64,000 bases of DNA from an uncultured Eubacteriales bacterium (GTDB lineage: Bacteria; Bacillota; Clostridia; Oscillospirales; CAG-272), in assembly GCA_900542425.1 (NCBI GenBank), contig UQNQ01000001.1, positions 62,001 to 126,000 of the forward strand. Reading direction: 5' to 3'. Each line of letters opens with the position of its first letter. The stretch's first letter is position 1. The position numbers were made by a program, and so were the translations under genes. The notes beneath the pieces are model-generated. The model did not search any database and was not told the DNA's origin. It worked only from the letters and a program-made list of their open reading frames with translations. Shown one piece after another: positions 17,190-26,842 of the stretch.

Positions 17190-17900
17190 TTGACAGAAAA
17201 GGAAATTCGCAAACAACTGCGCCAATTAAAATCAGAAAATCGTCGGCTGCGGCGTGAAAACGAATATTTGCGTCACCGAACGGTACAGCTTGGAGACAGG
17301 GGTGCCGCCCGGGACGGAGAATCTTCGGCTGTTATGCAGGACGCGGTCCGTAATCTTACCGTATCGCGGTCGAGAACGTATTTCGGTTATCTGATGCTTT
17401 CGCTGAAGTCGAGCCGCGCTTTCCGGTTCTACGACCGAACATCGTTTGCCGTGAGAAATCTTTTTTTTGCGTCCAAGCTGTGGACAATTGTCACGGGGAT
17501 TGCCGCGGTCCTCGGAATCAGCGCACAAGTGATTCTGACGCTTGGAATTCTTACGGTTTTGCTGCCTGCGGCGCTTGTCTTGTCTGCGGTGGTGGCGGTA
17601 GTCGGCTTTTTTGCGCATAAAAAATGGAACCGCGCATTTGAACGGATTTTTGCCGGACAGCGTTTATATGTTCTGTTTGCGCCGAAGCGGCATCGCGGAA
17701 GCGGATATTTTTCTGCTATGGTGCGGGATTTTTCAGAAGAAGGCGTTGTGCTTGTCGTTTCCCGTTCGCTTTCTTTTTGCGGATTTTCCGGTGCGAGAGC
17801 GGTTGGGGGAAATGTTTATCTGATTCATACCAGCTATTATTTCTCGCTTGCAAAGCGGTTTGGAATTTCGGGTACGAAACGGATTGTTAAAATCACATGA
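17190..17900 (+). CDS. Unknown membrane protein with N-terminal coiled coil
   Basis: This protein of about 236 residues is not recognised. The start is probably TTG 17190 after GAGGTG; GTG 17181 is the alternative. The N-terminus is a basic, Leu-zipper-like coiled coil (about 1-32, rich in R, L, E and K). It is followed by a polar region, then two closely spaced hydrophobic segments (about 95-145) and a basic C-terminal domain of about 90 residues. Such a layout would put both ends in the cytoplasm. It sits between queG and addB, 15 bases before addB, so it may be co-transcribed with addB. Confidence 0.7.
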   Translation: MTEKEIRKQLRQLKSENRRLRRENEYLRHRTVQLGDRGAARDGESSAVMQDAVRNLTVSRSRTYFGYLMLSLKSSRAFRFYDRTSFAVRNLFFASKLWTIVTGIAAVLGISAQVILTLGILTVLLPAALVLSAVVAVVGFFAHKKWNRAFERIFAGQRLYVLFAPKRHRGSGYFSAMVRDFSEEGVVLVVSRSLSFCGFSGARAVGGNVYLIHTSYYFSLAKRFGISGTKRIVKIT

Positions 17901-17915
17901 AGGAGGTGTGCGTCG

Positions 17916-20900
17916 ATGATCGGGTTTGTTTACGGCAGAAGCGGTTCGGGAAAAAGCGAATGGATAGATTCCCGGATGTCAGAGGCGGCGAGGACAGGAC
18001 ATGTGTTTCTGCTTGTGCCGGACAGGGAAGCGGTTGCGGCAGAGAGCCGTGCTGCAGATGTCGGAAATGCCGGAAACATCGACGTTGTCACCTTCCGGCG
18101 TCTTTGCAATTATATATTCCGACGATATGGCGGACTTTGTGCGGATTACATCGGCGCCGGAGCAAAAAAGCTGATGATGCGCAATGTTCTTGAGGCGCTT
18201 TCTCCTACACTTTCGGAGTATGGAGGCACCTGCGGATTGGGACTGATTGAAAAGCTGACGGCAGTGCGGTCTGAACTGTATCAGAATAAAATTACGCCGG
18301 GCGAGCTTGCCCATGCGGCCGATTCATTTGACGAGCATTCGCCGATTCGAGCGAAAACCTCCGATTTGAGTGTCATTTTTGCAGCGTTTGACGCGGAGAT
18401 TGCCGCGAAATGGGAGGACCCGGACGGGATCCTTTCCAAAGCGTCAAACCTTTTGAGCGAAAACGATTTTTTTTGCGGCAGTACGGTTTTTATTGACTCT
18501 TTCACTTCTTTTTCAGCGCAGCAGTATGATATTTTGTTCTATATGATATCCGGTGCGAAGGACGTATACATAACTTTGCCGTATCTGCCGGACGAGGCGG
18601 ATGATATTTCTGCAGGATTGATTGCTGATACGGACCGCAGACTCCGCCGCACAGCGCAGCGTGCAGGGAAAATAAACGAAATAAGAGACATTTCTTTACG
18701 AGGAACCCGGCGGTACCACAGCGGAGAGCTCGCCTTCCTTTCCGAGCATATTGCGGGTACCGGCAGCGTGCACACGTTTTGGGAGAAGACGCCGAAGGAT
18801 ATCCGCCTTCTGCGCGCGGCGAATGCGTTTGCGGAATCGGAGGCGGCGGCAATTGATATTCTGCGTCTTGTACGCGGCGGAGCAAGATACCGGGAGATTG
18901 CTGTTATTGTACGTGATGCGGCACAGGCAGAAGGCGTTACAGATGCTGTGTTCCGGAAATATGAAATTCCGTATTTTCTTTCCGACCGCGTGGAAATGAC
19001 GGAAAAACCGCTCGTGAAGCTGATTTTTTCCGCTTTTGCCGTTTGTGAGAGAGGTTTCCGGGGAGAAGATGTTATCTCTTATATCAAAACGGGACTTGCA
19101 GGTATTACTGCAGATGAGATAAGCCTTTTTGAAAATTATATTGTCAAATGGAATTTGCGCGGTAAGAGGATTTACGGAGAGGACGAATGGAACATGAGTC
19201 CTCACGGCTATGGGGCATCTTTAACGGAGGAGGACAGGCACACCCTTATCTTGCTTTCGGATATCCGCCGTCGCGTGGTTTCTCCGCTCAAAGCGTTCAG
19301 CGCCGCCGGACGCACGGTGAAAACGGTCAGAGACCGTGCGGCGCTGCTGTTCGATTTTTTGTCCGGACTCGGCGTGCCGGAAGCGCTGATGACGCAGGCA
19401 GAGAAAGCCAAGGCTTGCGGGGATATGGCTTATGCCTCTGAAACGGTTCAGCTTTGGAATGTTTTCTGCGGTGCGCTGGACCAACTTGTCGTATCCTCGG
19501 GAGATGCGGAAGTGCAGATCCCGGAGTTTTCGCAGATGCTCCAGATGATTCTTCTTGAAACGGATATCGGAAAAATCCCAACATCCGTGGACGAGGTTAC
19601 CATTTCTTCGGCTTCGCAAACTGTGCCGGGGCATCCGAAATATGTATATCTTCTCGGTGCAAACGAAGGGGTTTTCCCTCAGAGAGTGGGAGAAAACGGA
19701 CTTTTCTCAGAGTATGAAAAGCTTCAGCTTGAAAAACAGGGCATTGCGTTTACGGACAGAACGGAGCGCCGGATTGCGGAGGAACTGTATTATTTTTACC
19801 GTGCGGCATCGCTGCCGTCGGAGCGGTTGTTTGTCAGTTTTGCCCATTATTCGCTTTCTGGAACGGAGCAGAGGGAATCCGTTGGTGTCAAGCGCATCCG
19901 CGCTCTGTTCCCGAAGCTTGAAATTTTCGATTTTGAACTTTCCGATCCTGTGGACTTGATTGAAGGACGGGCAGCGTCTTTTGAGTGTGCTCTCACGGAT
20001 GACGGAAATCTCGGACGCGCACTGCGCGAATATTATGAGGCGGACGATACTTATGCGGAAAAACTGAAATATGCAAAAATGCCTCTTTCCGCTGTGGACT
20101 GCCGGCTTTCTCCCGCCTGTGCCGATGAACTGTTCGGCGGGGGACTTTCTACCAGCTATACAAGACTGGAAAGGTATATCAAATGCAGATTTTCTTATTT
20201 CTGTGAATATGAGCTGAAACTTCAGGACAGCATGCCGGTTCGTTTTGGTCCGGTGGATATCGGAAGTTTTCTGCATGTGGTATTGGAAAAAACAGTGCAG
20301 TGGATCGCAGACGGCGGCACGGAGGAGCTTTCTGCGAGAATCGACGCCATTGCCAAAGAGTATATTGCGTCCGTTTTTCATGCTGATGCTGCTGTGCTGC
20401 CTGGGCGATTCCGGCATTTATTCCGTTATCTGTGCCGCAGCGCTCTGCTGTTTGCCAGGCGTATCAAGGAAGAGATGGATGTTTCCTCGTTCCGTCCGTG
20501 TGATTTTGAACTGGTGATCGGACAGGGACGCGGAGCTGTTCTGCCGATGAAGCTGGAAGGAGACGGCGTGTCCGTTTCTTTGCGCGGCAAAATCGACAGG
20601 GTGGACGCTTATGAGGGAGATGGGAAGCTGTATCTCCGAGTCGTGGACTACAAAACGGGCGATAAAATATTCGATATCCGGAATGTAAAGCTGGGACTCG
20701 ATATGCAAATGCTCCTATATCTTTTTTCCCTTTGGGAAAACGGCGAAGAACACTATGGGAAACCGATTGCTCCTGCGGGTGTGCTCTATTCCGGGATAAA
20801 ACCGCCGCAGGTTGATTTGAAAGTCGGCGAGGAGACGGAACAGGAAGACGCGGATATTCGTGCCAGCGGCCTTTTCCTGAAAAATGAAGAGATCCTTCGG

Positions 20901-21146
20901 GCGATGGATCCTAGTCTTAATGGAAAATGGATTCCTGTGAAAGCACAGGATTTGGAAAAAGATAAGGCGAATCTGATTGGTTTGGAAGCCTTTTGTGAAC
21001 TGAAGCAGGAAGTCACGCAAACGGTTTTGCGCTATGCCTCCGAACTGAAGCATGGTGCCGCTTGTGCGCGACCGCTTGTCACGAACGGGAAAAGCCCGTG
21101 TGATTATTGTAAAATGCGTCCCGTCTGTCGAACGGGAACAAAATGA
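17916..21146 (+). CDS. addB: ATP-dependent helicase/nuclease subunit AddB
   Basis: This 1076-residue subunit of the AddAB helicase-nuclease resects double-strand breaks for recombination. Walker A is G-R-S-G-S-G-K13-S. The RecB-type nuclease motif V-V-D-Y-K-T-G-D is near residue 909. The AddB iron-sulfur staple is visible as C-R-F-S-Y-F-C-E-Y in the middle and C-D-Y-C-K-M-R-P-V-C at the C-terminus. AAGGAGGTG precedes ATG 17916. addA is not next to it within this window, which is unusual; addB and addA normally adjoin. Confidence 0.92.
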   Translation: MIGFVYGRSGSGKSEWIDSRMSEAARTGHVFLLVPDREAVAAESRAADVGNAGNIDVVTFRRLCNYIFRRYGGLCADYIGAGAKKLMMRNVLEALSPTLSEYGGTCGLGLIEKLTAVRSELYQNKITPGELAHAADSFDEHSPIRAKTSDLSVIFAAFDAEIAAKWEDPDGILSKASNLLSENDFFCGSTVFIDSFTSFSAQQYDILFYMISGAKDVYITLPYLPDEADDISAGLIADTDRRLRRTAQRAGKINEIRDISLRGTRRYHSGELAFLSEHIAGTGSVHTFWEKTPKDIRLLRAANAFAESEAAAIDILRLVRGGARYREIAVIVRDAAQAEGVTDAVFRKYEIPYFLSDRVEMTEKPLVKLIFSAFAVCERGFRGEDVISYIKTGLAGITADEISLFENYIVKWNLRGKRIYGEDEWNMSPHGYGASLTEEDRHTLILLSDIRRRVVSPLKAFSAAGRTVKTVRDRAALLFDFLSGLGVPEALMTQAEKAKACGDMAYASETVQLWNVFCGALDQLVVSSGDAEVQIPEFSQMLQMILLETDIGKIPTSVDEVTISSASQTVPGHPKYVYLLGANEGVFPQRVGENGLFSEYEKLQLEKQGIAFTDRTERRIAEELYYFYRAASLPSERLFVSFAHYSLSGTEQRESVGVKRIRALFPKLEIFDFELSDPVDLIEGRAASFECALTDDGNLGRALREYYEADDTYAEKLKYAKMPLSAVDCRLSPACADELFGGGLSTSYTRLERYIKCRFSYFCEYELKLQDSMPVRFGPVDIGSFLHVVLEKTVQWIADGGTEELSARIDAIAKEYIASVFHADAAVLPGRFRHLFRYLCRSALLFARRIKEEMDVSSFRPCDFELVIGQGRGAVLPMKLEGDGVSVSLRGKIDRVDAYEGDGKLYLRVVDYKTGDKIFDIRNVKLGLDMQMLLYLFSLWENGEEHYGKPIAPAGVLYSGIKPPQVDLKVGEETEQEDADIRASGLFLKNEEILRAMDPSLNGKWIPVKAQDLEKDKANLIGLEAFCELKQEVTQTVLRYASELKHGAACARPLVTNGKSPCDYCKMRPVCRTGTK

Positions 21147-21194
21147 TACAAACGAATAAAATCATTTATACAAACACATAAAACGGAGGATTCT

Positions 21195-23042
21195 GTGAAA
21201 ATACCGGAGAAAATTTTAAGAAGCGTGGAAAAGCCCGCGCGTTATACGGGCGGAGAGTGGGGACAAATCCTGAAAGATAAAAATGCGGTCGAGATTCGTT
21301 TCGCGTTTTGTTTTCCCGACACCTATGAAATCGGAATGTCCAATCTCGGTGTCCGGATTTTGTATGACGTTCTGAATTCCAGGGATGATACGTGGTGTGA
21401 GCGCGTATATGCACCGTGGGTGGACATGGAGGCGTGTATGCGTACGCAAGGAATTCCTCTTTGGGCGCATGAAAGCGGGGATCCGATCTCTGTCTTTGAT
21501 ATCATTGGCTTTTCTTTGCAATATGAGCTTTGTTATACAAATGTATTGAATATGCTGGAACTTGCGGGTCTTCCGCTGCTTGCTTCGGAACGCGGTGATA
21601 CAGATCCTCTTGTTGTCGGAGGAGGTCCCTGTACCTACAACGCCGAGCCGATTGCGGATTATTTCGATCTTTTTATGATCGGAGAGGGAGAAGAGGTCAT
21701 CTGCGAGCTGGTTTCCTTATATAAAGAGCATAAGAAAAAAGGATTTCACAAATCGGATTTTCTGCATGACGCGGCAAAACTTGAGGGAATTTATGTACCG
21801 TCCTTATATGAAGTTTCGTACCATGATGATGGGACGATTGCTTCTGTGAAGGCAAAATATGAAGATATCCCTGTAAAAATCAAAAAGAGAATTGTGAAGG
21901 ATATGGATAAAGCGCCTTATCCAAAAACGCTGGTGATGCCGTTTATCCAAACGGTGCAGGATAAAATTACCTTAGAGGTTTACCGAGGCTGTATCCGAGG
22001 CTGCCGGTTCTGTCAGGCAGGCATGGTGTGGCGGCCGGTGCGGGAAAAATCGCCGGAAGTACTTTGCCAAACGGCAATGACGCTTGCCGATGCTACCGGT
22101 TATGATGAAATGACACTTTCATCCCTCAGCATCAGCGATTACAGCTGTATTGAAAAACTGACGGACGAGCTGCTTGCATGGACGGATGACAGAAAGATTT
22201 CTCTTTCCCTACCTTCTCTGCGCGTAGACAGTTTTACCAAGGAACTGATGGACAAAATTTCTACCGTGCGGACCGGTTCTCTTACGTTTGCTCCGGAGGC
22301 GGGAACACAAAGACTTCGTGACGTAATCAATAAAAATGTAAGAGAAGAGGACCTGATGCGGGCGTGCCGCACTGCGTTTGAAGGCGGAAAATCACAGGTG
22401 AAGCTTTATTTTATGCAGGGGCTGCCAACAGAGACCAATGAGGATTTGGACGGTATCGCAGAACTTGCCGAGCATGTGATTGAAGAGTATTATCATACAC
22501 CGGGAAGACCGAAGAAATCGCCGGGAGTCACCATTTCCGCCGCATGCTTTATTCCAAAGCCGTTTACCCCGTTTCAATGGGAGCCGCAATGTGACATGGA
22601 AACTCTTCTTGAGAAGCAGAAATATCTGACTGGGAAAATTACGGACCGAAGAATCAAGTACAATTATCACGACGCTCGTGTCAGCCGGATAGAAGCGGTG
22701 TTTGCCCGTGGTGACCGAAAGCTGAATGCGGTGCTTGCTGAAGCGCATCGTCAGGGAATGCGTTTTGATAGCTGGGACGAGCATTTTGACTATAATAAAT
22801 GGATGGAAGTCTTTGATACTGTCGGGCTTGATCCCGCTTTTTATGCCAATCGTGAGTTCGCGGAAAATGAAATTCTTCCGTGGGACAACATCGATATCGG
22901 GGTATCCAAAGCCTTTCTCCTGCGCGAGCGGCACCGCGCGTATGAGGCGATCCCGACAAAAAACTGCCGCGAGTCCTGCAACGGTTGCGGCGCTGATCGA
23001 TTGGGAGGTGAACGCTCATGTTGTCCGAGCCTGCAAAAATAA
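21195..23042 (+). CDS. TIGR03960 family B12-binding radical SAM protein
   Basis: This 615-residue protein starts at GTG 21195 after GGAGG. An N-terminal B12-binding-like region is followed by a radical SAM domain with C-I-R-G-C-R-F-C (about 266-273) and a Cys-rich C-terminus (C-R-E-S-C-N-G-C-G). The family is conserved in Firmicutes next to ribosomal or cell-wall genes, and its substrate is not established. It overlaps the next gene by 25 bases. That gene encodes its usual partner, so translation is coupled. Confidence 0.9.
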   Translation: MKIPEKILRSVEKPARYTGGEWGQILKDKNAVEIRFAFCFPDTYEIGMSNLGVRILYDVLNSRDDTWCERVYAPWVDMEACMRTQGIPLWAHESGDPISVFDIIGFSLQYELCYTNVLNMLELAGLPLLASERGDTDPLVVGGGPCTYNAEPIADYFDLFMIGEGEEVICELVSLYKEHKKKGFHKSDFLHDAAKLEGIYVPSLYEVSYHDDGTIASVKAKYEDIPVKIKKRIVKDMDKAPYPKTLVMPFIQTVQDKITLEVYRGCIRGCRFCQAGMVWRPVREKSPEVLCQTAMTLADATGYDEMTLSSLSISDYSCIEKLTDELLAWTDDRKISLSLPSLRVDSFTKELMDKISTVRTGSLTFAPEAGTQRLRDVINKNVREEDLMRACRTAFEGGKSQVKLYFMQGLPTETNEDLDGIAELAEHVIEEYYHTPGRPKKSPGVTISAACFIPKPFTPFQWEPQCDMETLLEKQKYLTGKITDRRIKYNYHDARVSRIEAVFARGDRKLNAVLAEAHRQGMRFDSWDEHFDYNKWMEVFDTVGLDPAFYANREFAENEILPWDNIDIGVSKAFLLRERHRAYEAIPTKNCRESCNGCGADRLGGERSCCPSLQK

Positions 23043-23689
23043 GAGTGAAATTTTCCAAAACGGGAAGTCTCAAGTTTATTTCCCATTTGGATCTGAACCG
23101 TACGGTAAAATCGGCGTTTATTCGATCCAAACTTCCCATCTGGTATACGCAGGGGTTCAATCCACACCCCAAAACCGTTTTTTCTCTGCCACTTTCCGTC
23201 GGTACGGCAAGTCTTTGTGAATTTATGGATTTCAAGATTACGGAATCGATTGCGCCGGAGATAATCTGCGAGCGGCTGAATGCTGTTTTTCCGGAAGGTC
23301 TGCGTGCGCTTGCTGCCTATACGCCTCGAACAAAGTTTTCGGAAATCGGATGGGCAGATTATGAAATCCGCGTGGAAAGGACGCATACAGAGCCCTGTCA
23401 AAAAGCTGTTCTTGAGGCACTTTCCGGCAGCATCACGGTGGAAAAGACCACCAAAACCGGAACGCGCCAAACGGATATCACTCCTTATGTCAAAATTTTG
23501 TCTGTTATAGAGCAGTCCAACATTCTTGCGTTATCCGTCAGACTTTCCTGCGGGGAGCAGTCTTTTGTCAATCCGAAATATCTCATTGATTTTCTGGCGG
23601 ATACAATCGGGATTCCTGCGGGGGAGGATGATTATTCCGTTTGCCGTACAGAAGTTTATTTTCCGGACGGAACGACTCCTTTTCTATGA
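23018..23689 (+). CDS. TIGR03936/DUF2344 radical SAM-associated protein
   Basis: This 223-residue protein begins after GGGAGGTG. It has the family blocks K-I-R-V-K-F-S-K-T-G, F-I-S-H-L-D-L and Y-T-Q-G-F-N-P-H-P-K. In other genomes this domain is either fused to or adjacent to TIGR03960 proteins, so the two probably act together. Function is unknown. No cluster-binding cysteine triad is present. Confidence 0.9.
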   Translation: MLSEPAKIRVKFSKTGSLKFISHLDLNRTVKSAFIRSKLPIWYTQGFNPHPKTVFSLPLSVGTASLCEFMDFKITESIAPEIICERLNAVFPEGLRALAAYTPRTKFSEIGWADYEIRVERTHTEPCQKAVLEALSGSITVEKTTKTGTRQTDITPYVKILSVIEQSNILALSVRLSCGEQSFVNPKYLIDFLADTIGIPAGEDDYSVCRTEVYFPDGTTPFL

Positions 23690-23696
23690 AAACCTC

Positions 23697-23725
23697 TTGC
23701 ATTTTATGTCCTTTTGTGTTATTAT
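23697..23725 (+). promoter_or_regulatory. Sigma-A promoter upstream of yerC
   Basis: TTGCAT (23697-23702) and TATTAT (23720-23725) are separated by 17 bases. Confidence 0.6.
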
Positions 23726-23761
23726 GATAATATATTAAAATACAAAATCGGAGGGATGTTT

Positions 23762-24052
23762 ATGGCAAAGGGGAACCGTGATGAAAAGCTCGATTTTTTA
23801 TTTGAGGGGATTCTGACACTGAAAACAGTAGAGGAATGCTACGATTTCTTCGGCGATCTTTGCACAAAGACGGAACTGCGTGAGATGTCGAAACGGCTTT
23901 TCGCAGCAAAGCTGATTTCCGAAGGTGAAAAATACGCGGATATTGTAGAGAAAACCGGACTTAGCACGGCAACTATCACACGCGTCAACGGATGTTTCCG
24001 GGATGGGAATGACGGTTATGTCAATGTGCTGGGGCGGCTTGCGGAAAAATAA
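23762..24052 (+). CDS. yerC: YerC/YecD family TrpR-related protein
   Basis: This 96-residue protein is all helical with a TrpR-superfamily helix-turn-helix (about 60-85: Y-A-D-I-V-E-K-T-G-L-S-T-A-T-I-T-R-V-N). The family is widespread in Firmicutes; a role in transcription control is assumed from the fold. The start at 23762 is preferred because GGAGG lies 7 bases upstream, while ATG 23756 is too close. Its own promoter lies at 23697-23725. Confidence 0.88.
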   Translation: MAKGNRDEKLDFLFEGILTLKTVEECYDFFGDLCTKTELREMSKRLFAAKLISEGEKYADIVEKTGLSTATITRVNGCFRDGNDGYVNVLGRLAEK

Positions 24053-24112
24053 GACATGGGGACGGAACATAGATTACGCCCCTGTGATGTCACAGAACTC
24101 GGAGAGGAAAAT

Positions 24113-24868
24113 ATGAAAAAAACAGTCATTGTAACAGGAGCTTCGCGCGGTATTGGACGTGCGATATCCTTAGGGCTTGCTGCCGATGGTTTTACGGTGA
24201 TTGCCGCGGCACGTGCGGAATCGCAAAAGGCAGAGGAATACATTGAACAGCTGAAAAAAATCTCGCCGGAATCCATTTATGTCAGCGCGGATATTTCATC
24301 TTCTGAGGATAGAATCCGTCTTGTTGACACGGTGTTTGAGCATTTTGGAAAGCTTGATATTTTGGTCAACAACGCCGGTGTGGCACCCACAGAACGCCGA
24401 GATATTCTCGAGATGACGGAAGAAAGCATGCAGCGTCTTCTCGATATCAATCTGAAGGGTACATTTTTCCTCACACAGTATGCTGCAAACAGGATGATTG
24501 CTGCTTCCTGCGGGAATATGATCATCAATGTTACCTCGATGTCGGCCTATACTGCAAGTATCAATCGCGGGGAATACTGTATATCGAAAGCAGGGCTTTC
24601 CATGGCGACGGAACTATTCGCCGTGCGTCTTGCCGAATACGGAATTCATGTTTATGAAATTCGTCCGGGTATTATCCGAACCGATATGACGGCTGCGGTT
24701 TCGGAAAAATATGAAGCGCAGATTTCGGGCGGCTTGCTTCCGATTGCGCGTATGGGCACGCCGGAGGATATCGCGTGTGCCGTGAAGTCGCTTGCATCCG
24801 GTGCGCTGCCGTATTCGACAGGAGAGGTTATCAACGTAGACGGCGGCTTTCATTTGCGTACGCTGTAA
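24113..24868 (+). CDS. Short-chain dehydrogenase/reductase
   Basis: This classical 251-residue SDR has the nucleotide-binding T8-G-A-S-R-G-I-G15, N-N-A-G (87-90 region), and the catalytic S142, Y155, K159. The C-terminal block E-V-I-N-V-D-G-G-F resembles 3-oxoacyl-ACP reductases and sugar-alcohol dehydrogenases. The start was set at ATG 24113 after GGAGAGG. It is the first gene of a run with an FAD oxidoreductase and a PfkB kinase. That context points to catabolism of a sugar acid or polyol rather than fatty-acid synthesis; this is inference. Confidence 0.85.
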   Translation: MKKTVIVTGASRGIGRAISLGLAADGFTVIAAARAESQKAEEYIEQLKKISPESIYVSADISSSEDRIRLVDTVFEHFGKLDILVNNAGVAPTERRDILEMTEESMQRLLDINLKGTFFLTQYAANRMIAASCGNMIINVTSMSAYTASINRGEYCISKAGLSMATELFAVRLAEYGIHVYEIRPGIIRTDMTAAVSEKYEAQISGGLLPIARMGTPEDIACAVKSLASGALPYSTGEVINVDGGFHLRTL

Positions 24869-24877
24869 GAGGTGGAT

Positions 24878-26842
24878 ATGGAGGAAATCAAGGCAGGGAA
24901 ATATCGGATTCCGGTATTTCGTGCGAGAGCTGCCGTTGTCGGAAGCGGCGCTGCAGGCTATGGTACAGCAGATTCGCTTTATGAACTTGGCGTTACGGAT
25001 GTTTTCATCGTAACGGAGGGACGGCGGATGGGTACATCGCGCAATACAGGCTCCGATAAGCAGACCTATTATAAGCTGAATACGGCGGGAGGAATTCCCG
25101 ATTCTGTCTATGATATGGCACGCTCTTTGATGTGCGGCGGCTCCATGCACGGGGATATCGCGCTGTCGGATGCCGCGCTTTCTATGAGATGCTTTTTCAA
25201 GCTGGTGGGGCTTGGTGTGCCGTTTCCCATGAATGAATACGGTGAGTATGTAGGCTATCGCACAGACCATGACGCGACAACGCGCGCAACTTCTGCGGGT
25301 CCGCTCACTTCCAAATATATGACGGAAGCGCTGGAGCGATCCGTCCTTTCCAAAGGGATTCCGATTCTTGATCGTCACCGAGTGATTCGAATTCTTGTAA
25401 AAGACGGCTGCGCGGTCGGATTTCTTACCTTATGCTCTGTATTTCAGGGAGAAAACAATCCCATAGGGCTTTGTGCGATTTTGGCGTCGGATATTGTCTA
25501 TGCTGTCGGCGGGCCTTCTGCCATTTATGCGGACACGGTTTATCCAGAGAGTCAAACCTGCTCTCTTGGCGCTGCATTTGAAGCCGGTGCTGCCGGTGCC
25601 AACCTGACTGAATCACAGTATGGCATTGCGTCGATAAAATTCCGATGGAATCTATCCGGCACATATCAGCAGGTGCTGCCCCGATATGTGTCTGTCGATG
25701 CGGACGGAACGGAAAGGGAATTTTTGACGGAAAGTTTTGCTTCTGCGTCCGAGATGCTTTCCGCTGTTTTTTCCAAAGGATACGAATGGCCGTTTGACCC
25801 GAAAAAAACGATCGCAGGCGGGTCATCCCGCGTGGATCTTGCCGTGTTCCGGGAAAAACAAATGGGACGGCGCGTTTTTCTCGATTACAGAAGAAATCCT
25901 TCTTGTTTGGAATACGAAGGGAAATTATCCGCCGCTTGTCTGCCGGAAAATGCGGAAAACTATTTAAGAAGTTCCGACGCGGTATTGGAATTGCCGATTG
26001 ACAGACTGATGAAAATGAATCGTCCCGCCGTGGAGCTGTATGCCGCGCATGGGATAGACCTTTCACGTGAGATGTTGGAGATTGCAGTTTGCGCTCAGCA
26101 TTGCAACGGCGGTCTTGCCGTAAAACGAAGCAGAGAAAGTACGACACTTCGTCATTTTTATGCGGTCGGAGAATGTGCAGGTACGTTCGGCGTATATAGG
26201 CCGGGAGGTTCCGCACTCAATTCCACACAGACGGGTGCTTTGCTTGCGGCAATGGATATTGCCGCAAAGGATACGCGAACGCTTCCTGTCGAGAATAGAA
26301 TGATAGGTTTGATAGAAAAGGAAATGGAAACGCTGCTTTCCATGCGCGGTGAGATGACGCGTGACGAGGTTTTTGCCCGCAGGCGTTCCTATGGAGAACG
26401 GATGTCAGATTGTGCGGCGTTTTTACGTAATCCTGAAAAAATAGAGACGGCTCTGCAGGCTTGCCGGAGAGAGCTTGCTTCGTTTGAAAAAAATTATAAA
26501 CTTTGCGATACGGCGTTTTTGACGGATGCGCTCATCAATCGGGATATTCTGATTACTCAGCTTGTTTATCTCGGAGCGCTGCGGGATTATATTGCGGATG
26601 GCGGAAAGAGCCGCGGTTCCTATCTTATTTTTGACGGAACGGTTGAAAGTGCACTGTCCGCACCTCCGGAAATTGACATTTTTCATGAAAATTTTGTTCA
26701 AAACACGATCCTTTCGGGATTCGAGGTGTCATCGGTATTTGAGCCGGTGCGCTCTTTGCCGGAAAGTGACCAATGGTTTGAACGGGTTTGGAATCGATTC
26801 CGGAAAGCGGAACCGAAAAACAGAGAAAGAGAGACAAAATGA
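24878..26842 (+). CDS. FAD-dependent oxidoreductase (fumarate reductase flavoprotein-like)
   Basis: This 654-residue flavoprotein has a dinucleotide-binding V-V-G-S-G-A-A-G near residues 18-25. A second FAD-contacting segment (Y-A-V-G-E-C-A-G-T-F-G-V) is near 430, like succinate dehydrogenase/fumarate reductase flavoproteins. No signal peptide or flavocytochrome domain is seen, so it is likely cytoplasmic. The substrate is unknown. ATG 24878 is used because AAGAGG lies 5 bases upstream; GTG 24872 is less likely. It overlaps the kinase gene by 4 bases. Confidence 0.75.
   Translation: MEEIKAGKYRIPVFRARAAVVGSGAAGYGTADSLYELGVTDVFIVTEGRRMGTSRNTGSDKQTYYKLNTAGGIPDSVYDMARSLMCGGSMHGDIALSDAALSMRCFFKLVGLGVPFPMNEYGEYVGYRTDHDATTRATSAGPLTSKYMTEALERSVLSKGIPILDRHRVIRILVKDGCAVGFLTLCSVFQGENNPIGLCAILASDIVYAVGGPSAIYADTVYPESQTCSLGAAFEAGAAGANLTESQYGIASIKFRWNLSGTYQQVLPRYVSVDADGTEREFLTESFASASEMLSAVFSKGYEWPFDPKKTIAGGSSRVDLAVFREKQMGRRVFLDYRRNPSCLEYEGKLSAACLPENAENYLRSSDAVLELPIDRLMKMNRPAVELYAAHGIDLSREMLEIAVCAQHCNGGLAVKRSRESTTLRHFYAVGECAGTFGVYRPGGSALNSTQTGALLAAMDIAAKDTRTLPVENRMIGLIEKEMETLLSMRGEMTRDEVFARRRSYGERMSDCAAFLRNPEKIETALQACRRELASFEKNYKLCDTAFLTDALINRDILITQLVYLGALRDYIADGGKSRGSYLIFDGTVESALSAPPEIDIFHENFVQNTILSGFEVSSVFEPVRSLPESDQWFERVWNRFRKAEPKNRERETK

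Noticed and set aside
24614..26216. Long minus-strand ORFs opposite the SDR and FAD genes
   Set aside because: They are antisense frames over well-supported enzymes and have no ribosome binding sites.
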